A DNA stretch of 64,000 bases, from assembly GCF_000407445.1 (NCBI RefSeq), contig NZ_ASWB01000001.1, forward strand, positions 992,001 through 1,056,000. Direction: 5' to 3'. Positions 35,640 through 45,233 of this stretch are shown here, one piece after another (position 1 is the first letter of the stretch; every line of letters begins with the position of its first letter). The translations under genes and the position numbers were made by a program. The notes below the pieces were generated by a model. It did not search any database. It saw only the letters and a list, made by a program, of their open reading frames with translations, and was not told the DNA's origin. The DNA is from Enterococcus moraviensis ATCC BAA-383 (GTDB lineage: Bacteria; Bacillota; Bacilli; Lactobacillales; Enterococcaceae).

Positions 35640-36080
35640 CTACTCACTTATTCGTTTTTGGTATTCGTCTTTCCACGCAAAATTATTCTTAATATACTTA
35701 TACAAAGCTGGAATATCTTCAATCGCATCTTCACATATCTTTCTAAAAGTCTCTTCTAAAAAGTATTCTTCCTGTGAGGGAAATTCTTCTTTATCAAACT
35801 GATCCTTATAATATTGATACATTACCTTTGGAGACAAACTATAATTTATATTTTTCCTTCCAAAAAAACCTTTTATGACCGTCCATTCTAATTTCCCAGA
35901 AAATGATTCCACACATCTCTTTAATTCATCGTATGCTACTGAATCTACATTATCTTGAAAACGAAAGACTAATTCTGGAATCTTTAAATACTTATTATGG
36001 TCCAAGTACATCTCGTATCTCAATTGTTTTGTAGGAAAATTCTCTTTAAAATATTTAGCGATCATTCTTTCATTGTTCAT
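35640..36080 (-). CDS. Putative immunity protein (unknown family)
   Basis: 146 residues, soluble, alpha/beta, aromatic-rich in the C-terminal half (ALYKYIKNNFAWKDEYQKR). Five bases after the next upstream gene, so co-transcribed. No family recognised; role inferred from its place in the LXG trail. Confidence 0.5.
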   Translation of the reverse strand: MNNERMIAKYFKENFPTKQLRYEMYLDHNKYLKIPELVFRFQDNVDSVAYDELKRCVESFSGKLEWTVIKGFFGRKNINYSLSPKVMYQYYKDQFDKEEFPSQEEYFLEETFRKICEDAIEDIPALYKYIKNNFAWKDEYQKRISE

Positions 36081-36085
36081 TTGCT

Positions 36086-36526
36086 TTACAACTCACTTCC
36101 TAAGACCATAGCCTTAATAGCAATTAATTCAGAATTAAACAAGTAAAAAACAAGATTTTGAGAAATAATTTTCATATCATATTCTTTTGTATTGTTAAAA
36201 TATAGTACAAAATAGTCATCATCCGCAAACACTAAAACTTCATTACAGCTGGTTTCTTCGTTGATGTTAATTATTGGAAAACCATTCTGTTCCCTAACAA
36301 TTTTACTGGAAATCAAAGTAATTTCATCGTTTACTTGTTCTGGGAATACACATTCTATTTCTCCCAAGACCCCTTCCTCATTGATCCACATCATTACGCT
36401 CTGCTCAATACGGTACGGAGTAAAATTATCATCCATTTTCTCAGTTAAAATATCAAAATTTCCTATAGATTCTTCAAAACTATTTTTAATTTTTATTGTA
36501 CTACAAACTACTTCTTTTATTTTCAC
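36086..36526 (-). CDS. Putative immunity protein (unknown family)
   Basis: 146 residues from GTG at 36526, which has AGGAG five bases upstream (another GTG two codons earlier is less well placed). Acidic, mostly beta-strand, no membrane segment, no motif recognised. Upstream neighbour of the 146-residue gene at 35640. Confidence 0.5.
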   Translation of the reverse strand: MKIKEVVCSTIKIKNSFEESIGNFDILTEKMDDNFTPYRIEQSVMMWINEEGVLGEIECVFPEQVNDEITLISSKIVREQNGFPIININEETSCNEVLVFADDDYFVLYFNNTKEYDMKIISQNLVFYLFNSELIAIKAMVLGSEL

Positions 36527-36786
36527 TAGCACTCCTCATTAACTATTTAGTTATGCCATCATATCTTATTTAATCTTACTTACATTCCTCTTACATATAG
36601 TTAATCTTGTTTTTGATACACTCAATGGTTATTTACTGACTAACGCAATCTCAATAACTTCACAGTTATTAATTGAATTACAAACCGCTTTCAATAGCTA
36701 TTTGTAAGTTTATAGAGAAGTTAGGACCTGCTATCTAAAACTTAATCACTTGATTACCAATCTTGTAATATAATCCATTTTATTCT

Positions 36787-37038
36787 TTAATCATTATCGG
36801 GCACTTCTTCTTCCAATCTATAAATGGCTATTTTCCCTTCTTTAAAATAATGAAGTCTTCCACATACTCTACATTCCCAAATAGAACCTGAAGGCATTTT
36901 ATCGACAAGCTCCTCTACAGTTTTTGGATTTGATTCTAGCACATCGTAATATTCCTTCTCAGGAAAAACCATTAATGGATTTGTTGTCTCTAAGGTTTCA
37001 TCATTGAGTAAGTTTCCGCATAAACATCTTATTTTCAT
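36787..37038 (-). CDS. Zinc-ribbon-like small protein, probable immunity to the LXG nuclease
   Basis: 83 residues. Two Cys pairs, RCLCG near the start and ECRVCGRL near residue 55, could hold one zinc. It is 15 bases after the LXG nuclease stop with AGGAGAG upstream, the normal place of the cognate antidote. The family is not one I can name. Confidence 0.6.
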   Translation of the reverse strand: MKIRCLCGNLLNDETLETTNPLMVFPEKEYYDVLESNPKTVEELVDKMPSGSIWECRVCGRLHYFKEGKIAIYRLEEEVPDND

Positions 37039-37053
37039 AGTTAAAACACTCTC

Positions 37054-38490
37054 CTATTTTATAAATATAATTCTATCAACTACATCTTTTCCGTATCTAC
37101 CAGTCAATCTAGAAATTATTTCATTCATTTGTTTTTGGGAAAAGTTTGCTTTAGATATATCATAGATAATCTCACCCGTTCCATCTACTTGTTTCAACGC
37201 ATTACCTACTTTCGTAATCAACGTATTAATGTTATTCCCGTTAAGGGTCTTAATTTCAGTTTTCACCCCATTAACAAGAAGATCAGGAGTTTTACCAACA
37301 TTGGGAGCTTCTGGAATAAGTTGAACATTTTTTCCTTGTTCCAAAAGTGATTCTACTACTTTTTGCTCATCTATAGTGAGTGATTCAAAAGATTTCAATG
37401 ACGCATCTAATTTACCTTTGGCTCCACTACTCTTCTCCACTATCTTAACCCGTTCACCAGATTTTTCCAAATCCCTTAACATTTCCAACTCTTTAGCAGT
37501 CAACTTCACGCCATCTAGCAAATGATCCCCTTTTTTCATCAACTTCGCTGCTTTAATAACATCCTTCACCTTATCAACCGGCGTAACTGCTAAAATAAGA
37601 AAAATACTCGACTTCACTCTTTGTCCTGTACTTGATCCATCGTCCAGCAAAACTTCCACATCATCTAAATTAAGCAACATCTTGATTGTTTCAGGTCCAA
37701 GCTTCATCAACATTTCCCAATCTTGTTTGCCTAATAATTTATTGTAATCGAGGGTACGTTTCTGATCTATTTTTCCATTTTTATAAATTGCAAACTGTTT
37801 CCCATCGTGATCTTCATGAATTACAACGATTTCGTAGCGGTCATCTTTGTTCTTCTCATTAAATGCTTGAATGTTTTTAAACCAGTCTTGGTCTTTCCAT
37901 GACATTTTCTTATAACCATTGACACCACCAATAAAATTGCCAGCGTTTCCCAATACTGCTAAGCCTTGTTCAATCGAAGAAATCACTGTTTGAACCTCTG
38001 AAAAATCACTTCCATGTGCAGCTTCAAAAATTTTATACTTTTCTAAAATCTCGATTTCTTTGGCTTTTCCAAGCATGCTTCGTTCCATGAAAAACTTATT
38101 GATAAATGGCACATCTTCAAAGACTTTCGCCGCTGCTTCCATCAAGATATCGTTCTCAGCTTGTAAACTTCTTAATTCTTCTTTTAATTGTTCTAGATGC
38201 TCTGTATTTAACTGATTTTCAGCTGCGCCCACTTCAGATGTAAACGCCGAAACATATTCAGTTGTTGCATCATCCACTTCATAGAGTGCATTAAAAATCG
38301 CATCTGACACCGTTGTATAACCGTCAAAATAATTTCTCGAAGAACCCCAGCCTGTCCCAGATAATTCTTTTGCTCCTTTAAATTGTTGCTGTGCTTGGTT
38401 GAATGATTTAAACTGGCTGACGATTTTTAAGCGTTGTGTGGTGATTTCACTTGATAGTTCAGTCCATTCACTATAATCAATTTTTGGCAT
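37054..38490 (-). CDS. LXG-type T7SS effector with C-terminal PD-(D/E)XK-like nuclease domain
   Basis: 478 residues. Residues 1-190 are helical with the LXG-type LSGTGWGSSRNYF turn. A middle part (200-350) follows, then a toxin tail (about 370-478) with KTPDLLVNGVKTEIKTLNG, giving Asp403, Glu412 and Lys414 in a D...E-x-K arrangement, and YDISKANFSQKQMNEII. This resembles CdiA-type tRNA nuclease tails, so cleavage of nucleic acid in rival cells is likely. No signal peptide. AGGAGG precedes the ATG; it overlaps the coiled-coil partner gene by 14 bases. Cleavage target is inferred only. Confidence 0.8.
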   Translation of the reverse strand: MPKIDYSEWTELSSEITTQRLKIVSQFKSFNQAQQQFKGAKELSGTGWGSSRNYFDGYTTVSDAIFNALYEVDDATTEYVSAFTSEVGAAENQLNTEHLEQLKEELRSLQAENDILMEAAAKVFEDVPFINKFFMERSMLGKAKEIEILEKYKIFEAAHGSDFSEVQTVISSIEQGLAVLGNAGNFIGGVNGYKKMSWKDQDWFKNIQAFNEKNKDDRYEIVVIHEDHDGKQFAIYKNGKIDQKRTLDYNKLLGKQDWEMLMKLGPETIKMLLNLDDVEVLLDDGSSTGQRVKSSIFLILAVTPVDKVKDVIKAAKLMKKGDHLLDGVKLTAKELEMLRDLEKSGERVKIVEKSSGAKGKLDASLKSFESLTIDEQKVVESLLEQGKNVQLIPEAPNVGKTPDLLVNGVKTEIKTLNGNNINTLITKVGNALKQVDGTGEIIYDISKANFSQKQMNEIISRLTGRYGKDVVDRIIFIK

Positions 38491-38848
38491 CTTTTTCCTC
38501 CTCTTCTTTTCGTTGAAGGAGGATGAGGTCTTCTTGCAACTGCTCTTGTTTTCTTTGTTCTGATTGACTTAGTATATGTAACTCCTCTTGTCCTTCTTCG
38601 AAATGACGCATGATTGAATGCTGTTCTTGTTCTAAATCCTCTAAATCGATGGTTGCCGAACGTTCTGCATGCGTTCCTTTGCTGTAATAGAGGATTTCAT
38701 TTAAGACTTCTCTTTGTCTTTGATGTAAACGAGCAATATCCTGTATTAGATGTGTGGTTTTATTTTCTTTCTTTTTCAAGTCTCTCACATGATCTTCTAC
38801 TTCATCTGCCTGCCACCGCACTTTTCTTTTCTTGTCCTCAATCATCAT
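38477..38848 (-). CDS. DUF3958-like coiled-coil partner of the LXG effector
   Basis: 123 residues, extremely charged, heptad-like Leu/Glu/Gln spacing throughout. It begins with ATG ATG right after the preceding stop and overlaps the effector start. In LXG loci such proteins pair with the effector's helical domain for secretion. Its counterpart in the lipase locus is at 21424. Confidence 0.7.
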   Translation of the reverse strand: MMIEDKKRKVRWQADEVEDHVRDLKKKENKTTHLIQDIARLHQRQREVLNEILYYSKGTHAERSATIDLEDLEQEQHSIMRHFEEGQEELHILSQSEQRKQEQLQEDLILLQRKEEEEKDAKN

Positions 38849-39103
38849 CTAGTTTTTCCCTCTTTCAGCTTTTTCAATTGCTTGATGGATCGTCATCAGT
38901 TTTTTTACATCACTAGACGCATAGCTTTCAAAATTACTGATACTTGAGGATAAAGAGGTTAAACTACTTTTTAATCCAGATGCAGCAGAACTTTGAGAGA
39001 AGGAAAATGATTTTTTCGTTGAAAATGAGACATCTGATAAACTACTAGTAAATTGCATTGTAAGGTCACTTACGACTCCTTGATTGGTACTGATTTCTGT
39101 CAT
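38849..39103 (-). CDS. TIGR04197/DUF3130-like small T7SS partner (WXG100-like)
   Basis: 84 residues, Ser-rich helical hairpin: STNQGVVSDLTMQFTSSLSDV ... FESYASSDVKKL. This matches the small Lap-type proteins encoded first in LXG operons. AAAAGGAG precedes the ATG. It is followed without a gap by the coiled-coil gene, so the three genes form the effector complex. Confidence 0.75.
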   Translation of the reverse strand: MTEISTNQGVVSDLTMQFTSSLSDVSFSTKKSFSFSQSSAASGLKSSLTSLSSSISNFESYASSDVKKLMTIHQAIEKAERGKN

Positions 39104-39220
39104 TTTAAAACTCCTTTTTAACTTTTAGTTTCATAATACAATCTTAGCATTCATTAACTAAATAAAAAAGGACATTAAGTTTACTATTTTAGTAAACTTT
39201 CTCTATTGTTCTATTGAAAC

Positions 39221-39245
39221 AAAAAAAAGCCGTCTCCACGGCTCT
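39221..39245 (-). terminator. Intrinsic terminator after the HEAT-repeat gene
   Basis: AGCCGT/ACGGCT stem with a four-base loop, followed on the minus strand by eight T. It separates the HEAT-repeat gene from the LXG operon. Confidence 0.85.
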
Positions 39246-39321
39246 TTCAATTTGTTTAAAATTGCATAATCGTTCTTAGATTTTTTAAAGTGTAGTAGAG
39301 AATTTCGTGTACTTTTTTCAA

Positions 39322-40836
39322 CTACTTACTCTTTAAAATTTTCCATAATACAGCCAAAACACCCACTGAGTATTCCTTATAGTTTTTATTCACTAAATAA
39401 GCTAGCGTAACCTTATCCTTCAACGTGAACCTAAAAAAGAAGCGTCGATTCCAACTAAGCATCCATCCGTCAAGTTGTTGCTCAATTCTAGCTTTCACTA
39501 TTTGATCTGCTCCATCCACATATAATAACACTAAATCATAAAAATAATCTTTGCTGCTTTCTTCTCCAAGAATTTTGATGACGTTTAGCTGAAAATAAGC
39601 TTCCTTTTTCTCTTTAAATAGAGGAAGCAACTGCTCCTTGATATCTAGTGAATAATGATGGATCAACTGATCTACAGCTTTATTTCTCACGTCTCTTGAA
39701 GAATCCGATAAACATGCAATATAGTGCGGTAACTGCTCCTTTACCGGTAAACAGCTTATCCAATTCAATACTGACACTCTTATTTTCTTTTTACTTGAAT
39801 GGATCATAGGTAACATTCGTTCTTTGTCTCTCTTATCTTGCAAAATCGCTAAGCCGTGAATGGCGTTGATGGGATTTTCTTCTATACGCTGAAGATAATA
39901 TTCTCTACAATCAATTTTCGGGAAATGTTTTTTTACATACTCCAGTGCTAAATGTTTGATCGACGTTGTTTGATCCAATAATCGGGGAATCATTCGTACT
40001 TCTTGGTCTCTGTTGTTGTAGCACCACTCACAGGCTAGTTTTCGAATGATCATTTTAGGATGCTCTAATAGTTGCATCAAATACTTTTCTTCCCACTGTT
40101 TTTCTTTACATATTTCGTTGAATGTCCAACTTAAAATGACTCTATCTGTTTGTTTCAACCCATTTTCTATTGCCTTGATTCTATCAGGCTCATTTCCCAT
40201 AAAACTTAATTCAAATCCATACCTAGAAATAGACCTATCTTTGTTTGCTTGTGCTTTTCTCAATAAGGCAAAGTTGTTTCGAAAATATGTATTGAGTTGA
40301 GTATATATCGCTAAATTTTCTTTCTGTTCTAAGTCCTTTAGTCTTTGGATCAAAGGAAGTGAAAAAAGAATTGTTTCTTCATTTTCCTGTAACACTAATC
40401 TGTTCACTTCTTGTTCCGCGTATTTTCTTACTTTTTCGATATGGTCATTCAAGGTGACAAGTAAAAAAGGTAAGGTATTCACGTAAGATACTGTCATCAA
40501 TGTTTCCAGTGCGACTTCTCTAACATAGCCATTTGGATGGCAAACGAGCCAAGACCAAAATGAGCCAGAATTATGTTGAGAAAGACGAACCAAAGTTGAC
40601 TCATTTATATCTAGCCAGTTCCAATCACTGCGTCCGTAAGAAAAGGCGCGTAATTGCTTGAAGGTCGTGACAAAATCTTTCGGCGCTTGTTCTTCAATGA
40701 AATAACCTAAATACTTTGTATAGGTTTCTTGATTTTCTTGATCAAAAATAATTTTTTTATAGCAATATTTTATTGCAGAAGCGACATTTATTATTTTGGG
40801 CTCCTCGTTTTGCAATACCAACAATGTTTGATTCAT
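39322..40836 (-). CDS. HEAT-repeat protein of unknown function
   Basis: 504 residues of repeated helix pairs: for example NGYVREVALETLMTV, EKVRKYAEQEVNRLV, HPKMIIRKLACEWC, SSRDVRNKAVDQLI. These are HEAT/armadillo-like, implying a curved scaffold for protein contacts. The C-terminus is amphipathic. No signal peptide. GTGAGGAAA precedes the ATG. Monocistronic and just upstream of the LXG operon, but a functional link is not shown. Confidence 0.72.
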   Translation of the reverse strand: MNQTLLVLQNEEPKIINVASAIKYCYKKIIFDQENQETYTKYLGYFIEEQAPKDFVTTFKQLRAFSYGRSDWNWLDINESTLVRLSQHNSGSFWSWLVCHPNGYVREVALETLMTVSYVNTLPFLLVTLNDHIEKVRKYAEQEVNRLVLQENEETILFSLPLIQRLKDLEQKENLAIYTQLNTYFRNNFALLRKAQANKDRSISRYGFELSFMGNEPDRIKAIENGLKQTDRVILSWTFNEICKEKQWEEKYLMQLLEHPKMIIRKLACEWCYNNRDQEVRMIPRLLDQTTSIKHLALEYVKKHFPKIDCREYYLQRIEENPINAIHGLAILQDKRDKERMLPMIHSSKKKIRVSVLNWISCLPVKEQLPHYIACLSDSSRDVRNKAVDQLIHHYSLDIKEQLLPLFKEKKEAYFQLNVIKILGEESSKDYFYDLVLLYVDGADQIVKARIEQQLDGWMLSWNRRFFFRFTLKDKVTLAYLVNKNYKEYSVGVLAVLWKILKSK

Positions 40837-41042
40837 TTTATTTCCTCACTTGTACTTAATTATTGAATGTCTTTTATTTGTTACTGCTATTTTAACATAA
40901 GATGCTTCCCCTTTTGATTTTACTTCAGGCTCAATAATAGCGTTTTACATTGAAAAAACTAGCACATAAGATTTATTGATCTCACATGCTAGCCTCTTCA
41001 TATACGTAAGTGTTTGTTACTTATTCAACTTGCAAAACGCTA

Positions 41043-41270
41043 TTATTCTGTTTTCTCTTTGCTAACGATCAACTCTTCTTTTTTTAAAATTTCATCTAAT
41101 GAAAAATCAAAGAAGAAACTCAGTTCTACTAAGGTATCAATATTTGGATACGATCGGTCATTTTCCCAACGTGACACAGTTTGTCTTGTCACATGAAACC
41201 TGACAGCTACTTGTTGTTGTGTTAAATTTTTCTGTTCTCTGCGAATTTTTAACAATTTACCAATCTCCAT
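41043..41270 (-). CDS. XRE-family helix-turn-helix regulator, short form
   Basis: 75 residues. HTH reads NLTQQQVAVRFHVTRQTVSRWENDRSYPNIDTLVELS. I start at ATG 41270 (MEIGKLLKIRREQ); the frame reaches 41327 but without a ribosome site. Relatives in enterococci often carry C-terminal membrane segments as the gene at 51889 does; this one has none. Confidence 0.8.
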   Translation of the reverse strand: MEIGKLLKIRREQKNLTQQQVAVRFHVTRQTVSRWENDRSYPNIDTLVELSFFFDFSLDEILKKEELIVSKEKTE

Positions 41271-41599
41271 AATGGGTTTTCCTACCTTCAAAAAGTTCTT
41301 TTGGTGCAAAGTTTTGTTTAACTTCACATAAAAAACTATGTAACAATAAGCCGAATTCTATTTCTGCTAGTTGTTTTTCCGAGGAACTTGCTTCAGCAAA
41401 GAAGTAATTCCCTCAATGATTGTTACTAACATATTTCTTCATCGCGTCCCTCCTATTTTTGTTATCTTAAATATCACATACTAAACCAAATTTAAAAAGC
41501 AATTTTAATGTTACATCACTTGATATTCATAATTTTTTGGTAATTTTTCATGATCATTTGTTGTTTTTTATTCACTTAATGAGACTTTAAAAAGAAAAT
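41271..41599. other. Spacer with no convincing gene
   Basis: 329 bases. A strong AGGAGGG site near 41445 is followed by overlapping tiny frames (8 and 21 codons) on the minus strand, perhaps the remains of a leader or lost gene. Nothing else recognised. Confidence 0.35.
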
Positions 41600-41656
41600 A
41601 AAAAACACCCCTATCAGATTTCCTTGCTAATAGAATTCTAGCTCAAACTGATAGGA
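41600..41656 (-). terminator. Terminator after the DUF2200 gene
   Basis: CCTATCAG and CTGATAGG arms with a long loop, followed on the minus strand by GGTGTTTTTTATTTTC; an opposite T-run would also serve the plus strand. Confidence 0.65.
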
Positions 41657-41683
41657 CTGTTTTTTATTCTTTTGTACGATTGA

Positions 41684-42040
41684 CTACTTTCTCAATATCT
41701 TCTCCATTGCTTTTCCCTTAGCTAGTTCATCAATCAATTTATCCATATAACGAATTTTCTGCATTAGCTCATCTTCGATATCTTCTACGCGATAGCCGCA
41801 AATCACACCTTTTATCAGAGAAACATTTGGATTGATTTTTGGTGCATCTGCAAAAAACGTTTCTAACGTTACTTTATCCTCTATTTGTTTTTGTAAACCA
41901 GCTTCATCATAGCCTGTTAACCAAATCAGAATTTCATCAACTTCAGCTTGAGTCCGTCCTTTTTTTTCTACTTTTTTAATATATAATGGGTAAATACTTG
42001 CAAATGACATTGCAAATACTCTTTGATTTTTTGCGTCCAT
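41684..42040 (-). CDS. DUF2200-family protein
   Basis: 118 residues with the family's [32 protein letters not shown] and [40 protein letters not shown]. Small soluble helical protein, widespread in Firmicutes, no known activity. AAAGGTGG before the ATG; own terminator. Confidence 0.82.
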   Translation of the reverse strand: MDAKNQRVFAMSFASIYPLYIKKVEKKGRTQAEVDEILIWLTGYDEAGLQKQIEDKVTLETFFADAPKINPNVSLIKGVICGYRVEDIEDELMQKIRYMDKLIDELAKGKAMEKILRK

Positions 42041-42110
42041 TTTTTTGCCACCTTTAATTATATTTTGCTCCTTTAAACGATTATATCCTTATTTTTAAAA
42101 TTATGACATT

Positions 42111-42368
42111 TTAGTGCCTTCGTTTCTTTTTTTTTAGAGTCTCTAACACAACCATTAGTTGATTGATTTTTTGCTGTTCAAGTTGCTTGATGGTGGATGT
42201 AAGTAGTTTTATGCCCTCAGCTTTTTCTACTTTCATTTGTTGATCTATTGAAAGTACCTTTGTCACTACCCTTGTCTTTGCTACAGGCTCTTTTGATGTG
42301 TTCTTATTTTTATCTACTATTAATAGTAAACAAAAGAACAGCACTATCGCAATAATAACAATAAACAT
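42111..42368 (-). CDS. Small membrane-anchored coiled-coil protein
   Basis: 85 residues: one N-terminal membrane segment (FIVIIAIVLFFCLLLIV), then a charged Lys/Gln-rich helix (VEKAEGIKLLTSTIKQLEQQKINQL). AAGGAGC precedes the ATG. No family recognised; organisation recalls FtsB/LiaF-type membrane tethers only in shape. Confidence 0.5.
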   Translation of the reverse strand: MFIVIIAIVLFFCLLLIVDKNKNTSKEPVAKTRVVTKVLSIDQQMKVEKAEGIKLLTSTIKQLEQQKINQLMVVLETLKKKKRRH

Positions 42369-42483
42369 ACTTTTTCAGCTCCTTATTTTAGTGAACGAAG
42401 TCCCTACTGACATAGATCTACTCATCAACAAGACGCCGTTCTTTCTTCTTATTTTGCCAGGGTTTATGAAGAAATACTAATTT

Positions 42484-42533
42484 TTTTGCACTGAAAAAAA
42501 CCTTAACAAGATTGTTAAAGTTCTTTTCAGCTG
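42484..42533 (-). terminator. Terminator after the M20 amidohydrolase
   Basis: AACTTTAACAA and TTGTTAAGGTT arms on the minus strand, then TTTTTTTCAG; outer CTGAAAA/TTTTCAG extends it. It begins four bases from the gene's stop. Confidence 0.8.
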
Positions 42534-42536
42534 TTA

Positions 42537-43703
42537 TTATTGTCCTAAAATATCTACTATAAGCTGTGCGTGCATCCCTGAGCCTACAGGGAAACAATCT
42601 TCCATGATTTTGAATTTTGGATGATGATTCATATACCCGCAACCTTGAGCTGCAGTCCCACCACCTAAAATAAAGAACGAGCCGGGTTTTACATCCGTAT
42701 ACGCAGAGAAATCCTCGCCACCCATCATTTTAGGTGCTTCAAAGATTCTTTCTTTCCCAACAACTTTTTCAGCTGCCGCTAGTACTAAATCTGTTGCATC
42801 ACTATCGTTATTGACTTCGCTGTACCCAAGTAAGTAATCTAAATCATAAGTTGCATCATACATCTTACAGATTCCATCAATGATTGCTTCAATACGTTTT
42901 TGAATAGACACTCGTACCTCTTTATTGTTCGTACGAACTGTTCCTTGAATTTGAGCTGTATCTGGAATCACATTTGCCGTTTTTCCTGCATTGAATTCAC
43001 CAATTGAAATCACCGCATTATCAAAAGGACTGATATTTCTTGAAACGATATTATTCAAGTTATTGATGATTTCGACTCCGATCATAATTGGATCAACAGA
43101 TAACTCAGGTGTTGAGCCATGTGAGCCTTTTCCTTGGATTTTCAATGTAAAGACATCTGAAGCAGCACTTGCTGGTCCTTTTCTAGTGCCAATCATGCCA
43201 ACTGGAATATTCGGTGCAATGTGCAAACCAAAAACCATATCAACATCATCCATTACGCCAGCTTCAACTAATAATTTAGCCCCGCCGGGTGGTTCTTCTT
43301 CCGCCGGTTGGAAAATAAATTTTACTGTTCCAGCTATTTTGTCTTGCATAGTACTTAACACTTTGACAGCCCCTAGTAACATTGCCGTATGGGTATCATG
43401 ACCGCATGCATGCATTACACCGGGATTTTCAGAAGGAAAATCTACGTCTGCTTCTTCTACGATTGGTAATGCATCAATATCAGCTCTTAGCGCAATCGTT
43501 TTGCCTGGCTTACTCCCTTTTAAAAGAGCAATCACACTGTTTTCAGTCAATGAACTGACTTCTAGGTTGGGAAAATCCGCAAGAACTTTTTTGATATATT
43601 TAGCCGTTTCTACTTCATGAAATGATAATTCTGGATGACGATGCAAGTGTCTTCTCCATTTGATCATATCTGTCTGTGGCATTATTTCTTGAATAGTTGT
43701 CAT
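42537..43703 (-). CDS. M20-family amidohydrolase (N-acyl amino acid/hippurate hydrolase type)
   Basis: 388 residues. Metal and catalytic motifs: ALRADIDALPI, MHACGHDTHTAMLLGA, FQPAEEEPPGGAKLL and the C-terminal GGEDFSAY, with a dimerisation domain between (KGSHGSTPE). This is the M20D pattern of aminoacylase-like enzymes that cut N-acyl amino acids or dipeptide-like conjugates. The MFS transporter gene lies 55 bases upstream, so uptake followed by hydrolysis of one compound is likely. GGAGGAA before the ATG. Confidence 0.9.
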   Translation of the reverse strand: MTTIQEIMPQTDMIKWRRHLHRHPELSFHEVETAKYIKKVLADFPNLEVSSLTENSVIALLKGSKPGKTIALRADIDALPIVEEADVDFPSENPGVMHACGHDTHTAMLLGAVKVLSTMQDKIAGTVKFIFQPAEEEPPGGAKLLVEAGVMDDVDMVFGLHIAPNIPVGMIGTRKGPASAASDVFTLKIQGKGSHGSTPELSVDPIMIGVEIINNLNNIVSRNISPFDNAVISIGEFNAGKTANVIPDTAQIQGTVRTNNKEVRVSIQKRIEAIIDGICKMYDATYDLDYLLGYSEVNNDSDATDLVLAAAEKVVGKERIFEAPKMMGGEDFSAYTDVKPGSFFILGGGTAAQGCGYMNHHPKFKIMEDCFPVGSGMHAQLIVDILGQ

Positions 43704-43758
43704 TTAACATTCCTCCATTTTCCTTAATCAATTATTTAAATTGCTTATTCTATTTTTC

Positions 43759-44958
43759 TTATTTTTGCTTAATAAACATAATCGTCACAGCAGTTAGTAA
43801 CCCAACGATCAAAAAGAAAATGAATGTCGAGATATACTGTCCATTGGCTAATTCAACTAGTTTCCCAATAAGAGTTGGCGAAACAAAACCACCAAGAATA
43901 CCACCTGTTGCCAATGTCCCATAGCTTGGAGCAAATTTTGCCCCTTCGAATATACGTAGTGGAATACTCATCATCGTAACAAATGAGATGATCAAAAAGA
44001 AATTCGCTAATCCCATTACGATCGAGAGTAAAACCAAATTGCCAATATAATAAGAGCCAAAGGCAGAAAGTGCACCTAAAATAGCTGTGATTGCCACTAC
44101 CGCTTTCTCTTTATGCTGAAAATATTTTCCGACAACATAACTCCCACCAATCGAACCAATCAGCATAAATAAACCACCAACACTGCTGACCACTGCTGCA
44201 CCATTCAAATCTAACCCACGTTCACCTGTCAGGAAACTTGGTACCCAACTGGATAATCCGTATAGCAAGCAATTGATAAAAAATGAACTTAGGAATAAAA
44301 CCCAAACTCGAATATCTGACCAAACGACTAAAATAGAAACCTTATCAGTTTTTGTTGCAACCGCATCTGCTTTTTCTTTTGATTTTTCATTTCTTGGAAT
44401 TGCAATGATCAGAAAAATCGCAATTGACACTGCCAATGCCGTCAAAATCATATAAGCATTCTTCCAACCAGCATTTGTAATGATTGGTGATAATGCCAAT
44501 GGTCCAATAAATCCTGCTACACCAGAAGAGGATAACAAAATTCCTTGAGCAAATGTTCGTTTTTCAGGTGGGAAATTCATCGTAACTTCTTTACTCGCCG
44601 ATGAGGCATAACCTGAATGGGCTAGTAGTCCAGTTAAAAAACGCAACGACATAAACATGATCAAGGACGTTCCAAATCCAAATAAAAATGAAAATAGCCC
44701 CATTCCCAATACTGAACCAATCAAAACAACTCTCGATCCTACTTTATTGATCACTAACCCCATCGGAATCTGCATGATAGCATACCCTAAGAAAAATGCA
44801 CTCATGATCATTCCTTTTGCTGCTGGTTCTAATCCAAATTCAGCAGATATCGGGATCAATGAATACCCGACTGACAACTTGTCTATGTAGACCATCGTAT
44901 AGCCTAAAAAGAGTGCAATCAACAACAACCCAGTTCTTTTTTTTCCACTTTTTTCCAT
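43759..44958 (-). CDS. MFS transporter (anion:cation symporter-like)
   Basis: 399 residues with about twelve membrane segments. The N-terminal YTMVYIDKLSVGYSLIPI and QIPMGLVINKVGSRVVL match MFS motif A of the ACS (organic-anion) branch. Paired with an M20 amidohydrolase gene, so a conjugated amino acid or carboxylate is a reasonable substrate. TAAGGAGG precedes the ATG. Confidence 0.85.
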   Translation of the reverse strand: MEKSGKKRTGLLLIALFLGYTMVYIDKLSVGYSLIPISAEFGLEPAAKGMIMSAFFLGYAIMQIPMGLVINKVGSRVVLIGSVLGMGLFSFLFGFGTSLIMFMSLRFLTGLLAHSGYASSASKEVTMNFPPEKRTFAQGILLSSSGVAGFIGPLALSPIITNAGWKNAYMILTALAVSIAIFLIIAIPRNEKSKEKADAVATKTDKVSILVVWSDIRVWVLFLSSFFINCLLYGLSSWVPSFLTGERGLDLNGAAVVSSVGGLFMLIGSIGGSYVVGKYFQHKEKAVVAITAILGALSAFGSYYIGNLVLLSIVMGLANFFLIISFVTMMSIPLRIFEGAKFAPSYGTLATGGILGGFVSPTLIGKLVELANGQYISTFIFFLIVGLLTAVTIMFIKQK

Positions 44959-45233
44959 AAATCCTCCTTAATAATTGAAAAGTGAGATGCGTTCTTTCAC
45001 TTTTCCTCTATTTTGTGAATGTTCCATCCGTAAAGCCTAAGGCCGTAATGTGCAACATTCTATTTATTGTTCAAATAAATAAATAGTGTTACTTTAGTAT
45101 AATATATTTTCCACCATAAAAGAAGAGGGAGATGAGAAAACAATGAATTTATCATTAACTAAAAAGCAAAAATTTTAACCATAAAAAAACACGTTTAAAC
45201 AATAGTTTAAACATGCTCTTTAAAATTTAAACA

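Noticed and set aside
21134-39103. A complete type VII secretion system in the window
   Set aside because: Only effectors, partners and putative immunity genes are visible; no EssC-like ATPase, EsaA, EssA or EssB frame was found.
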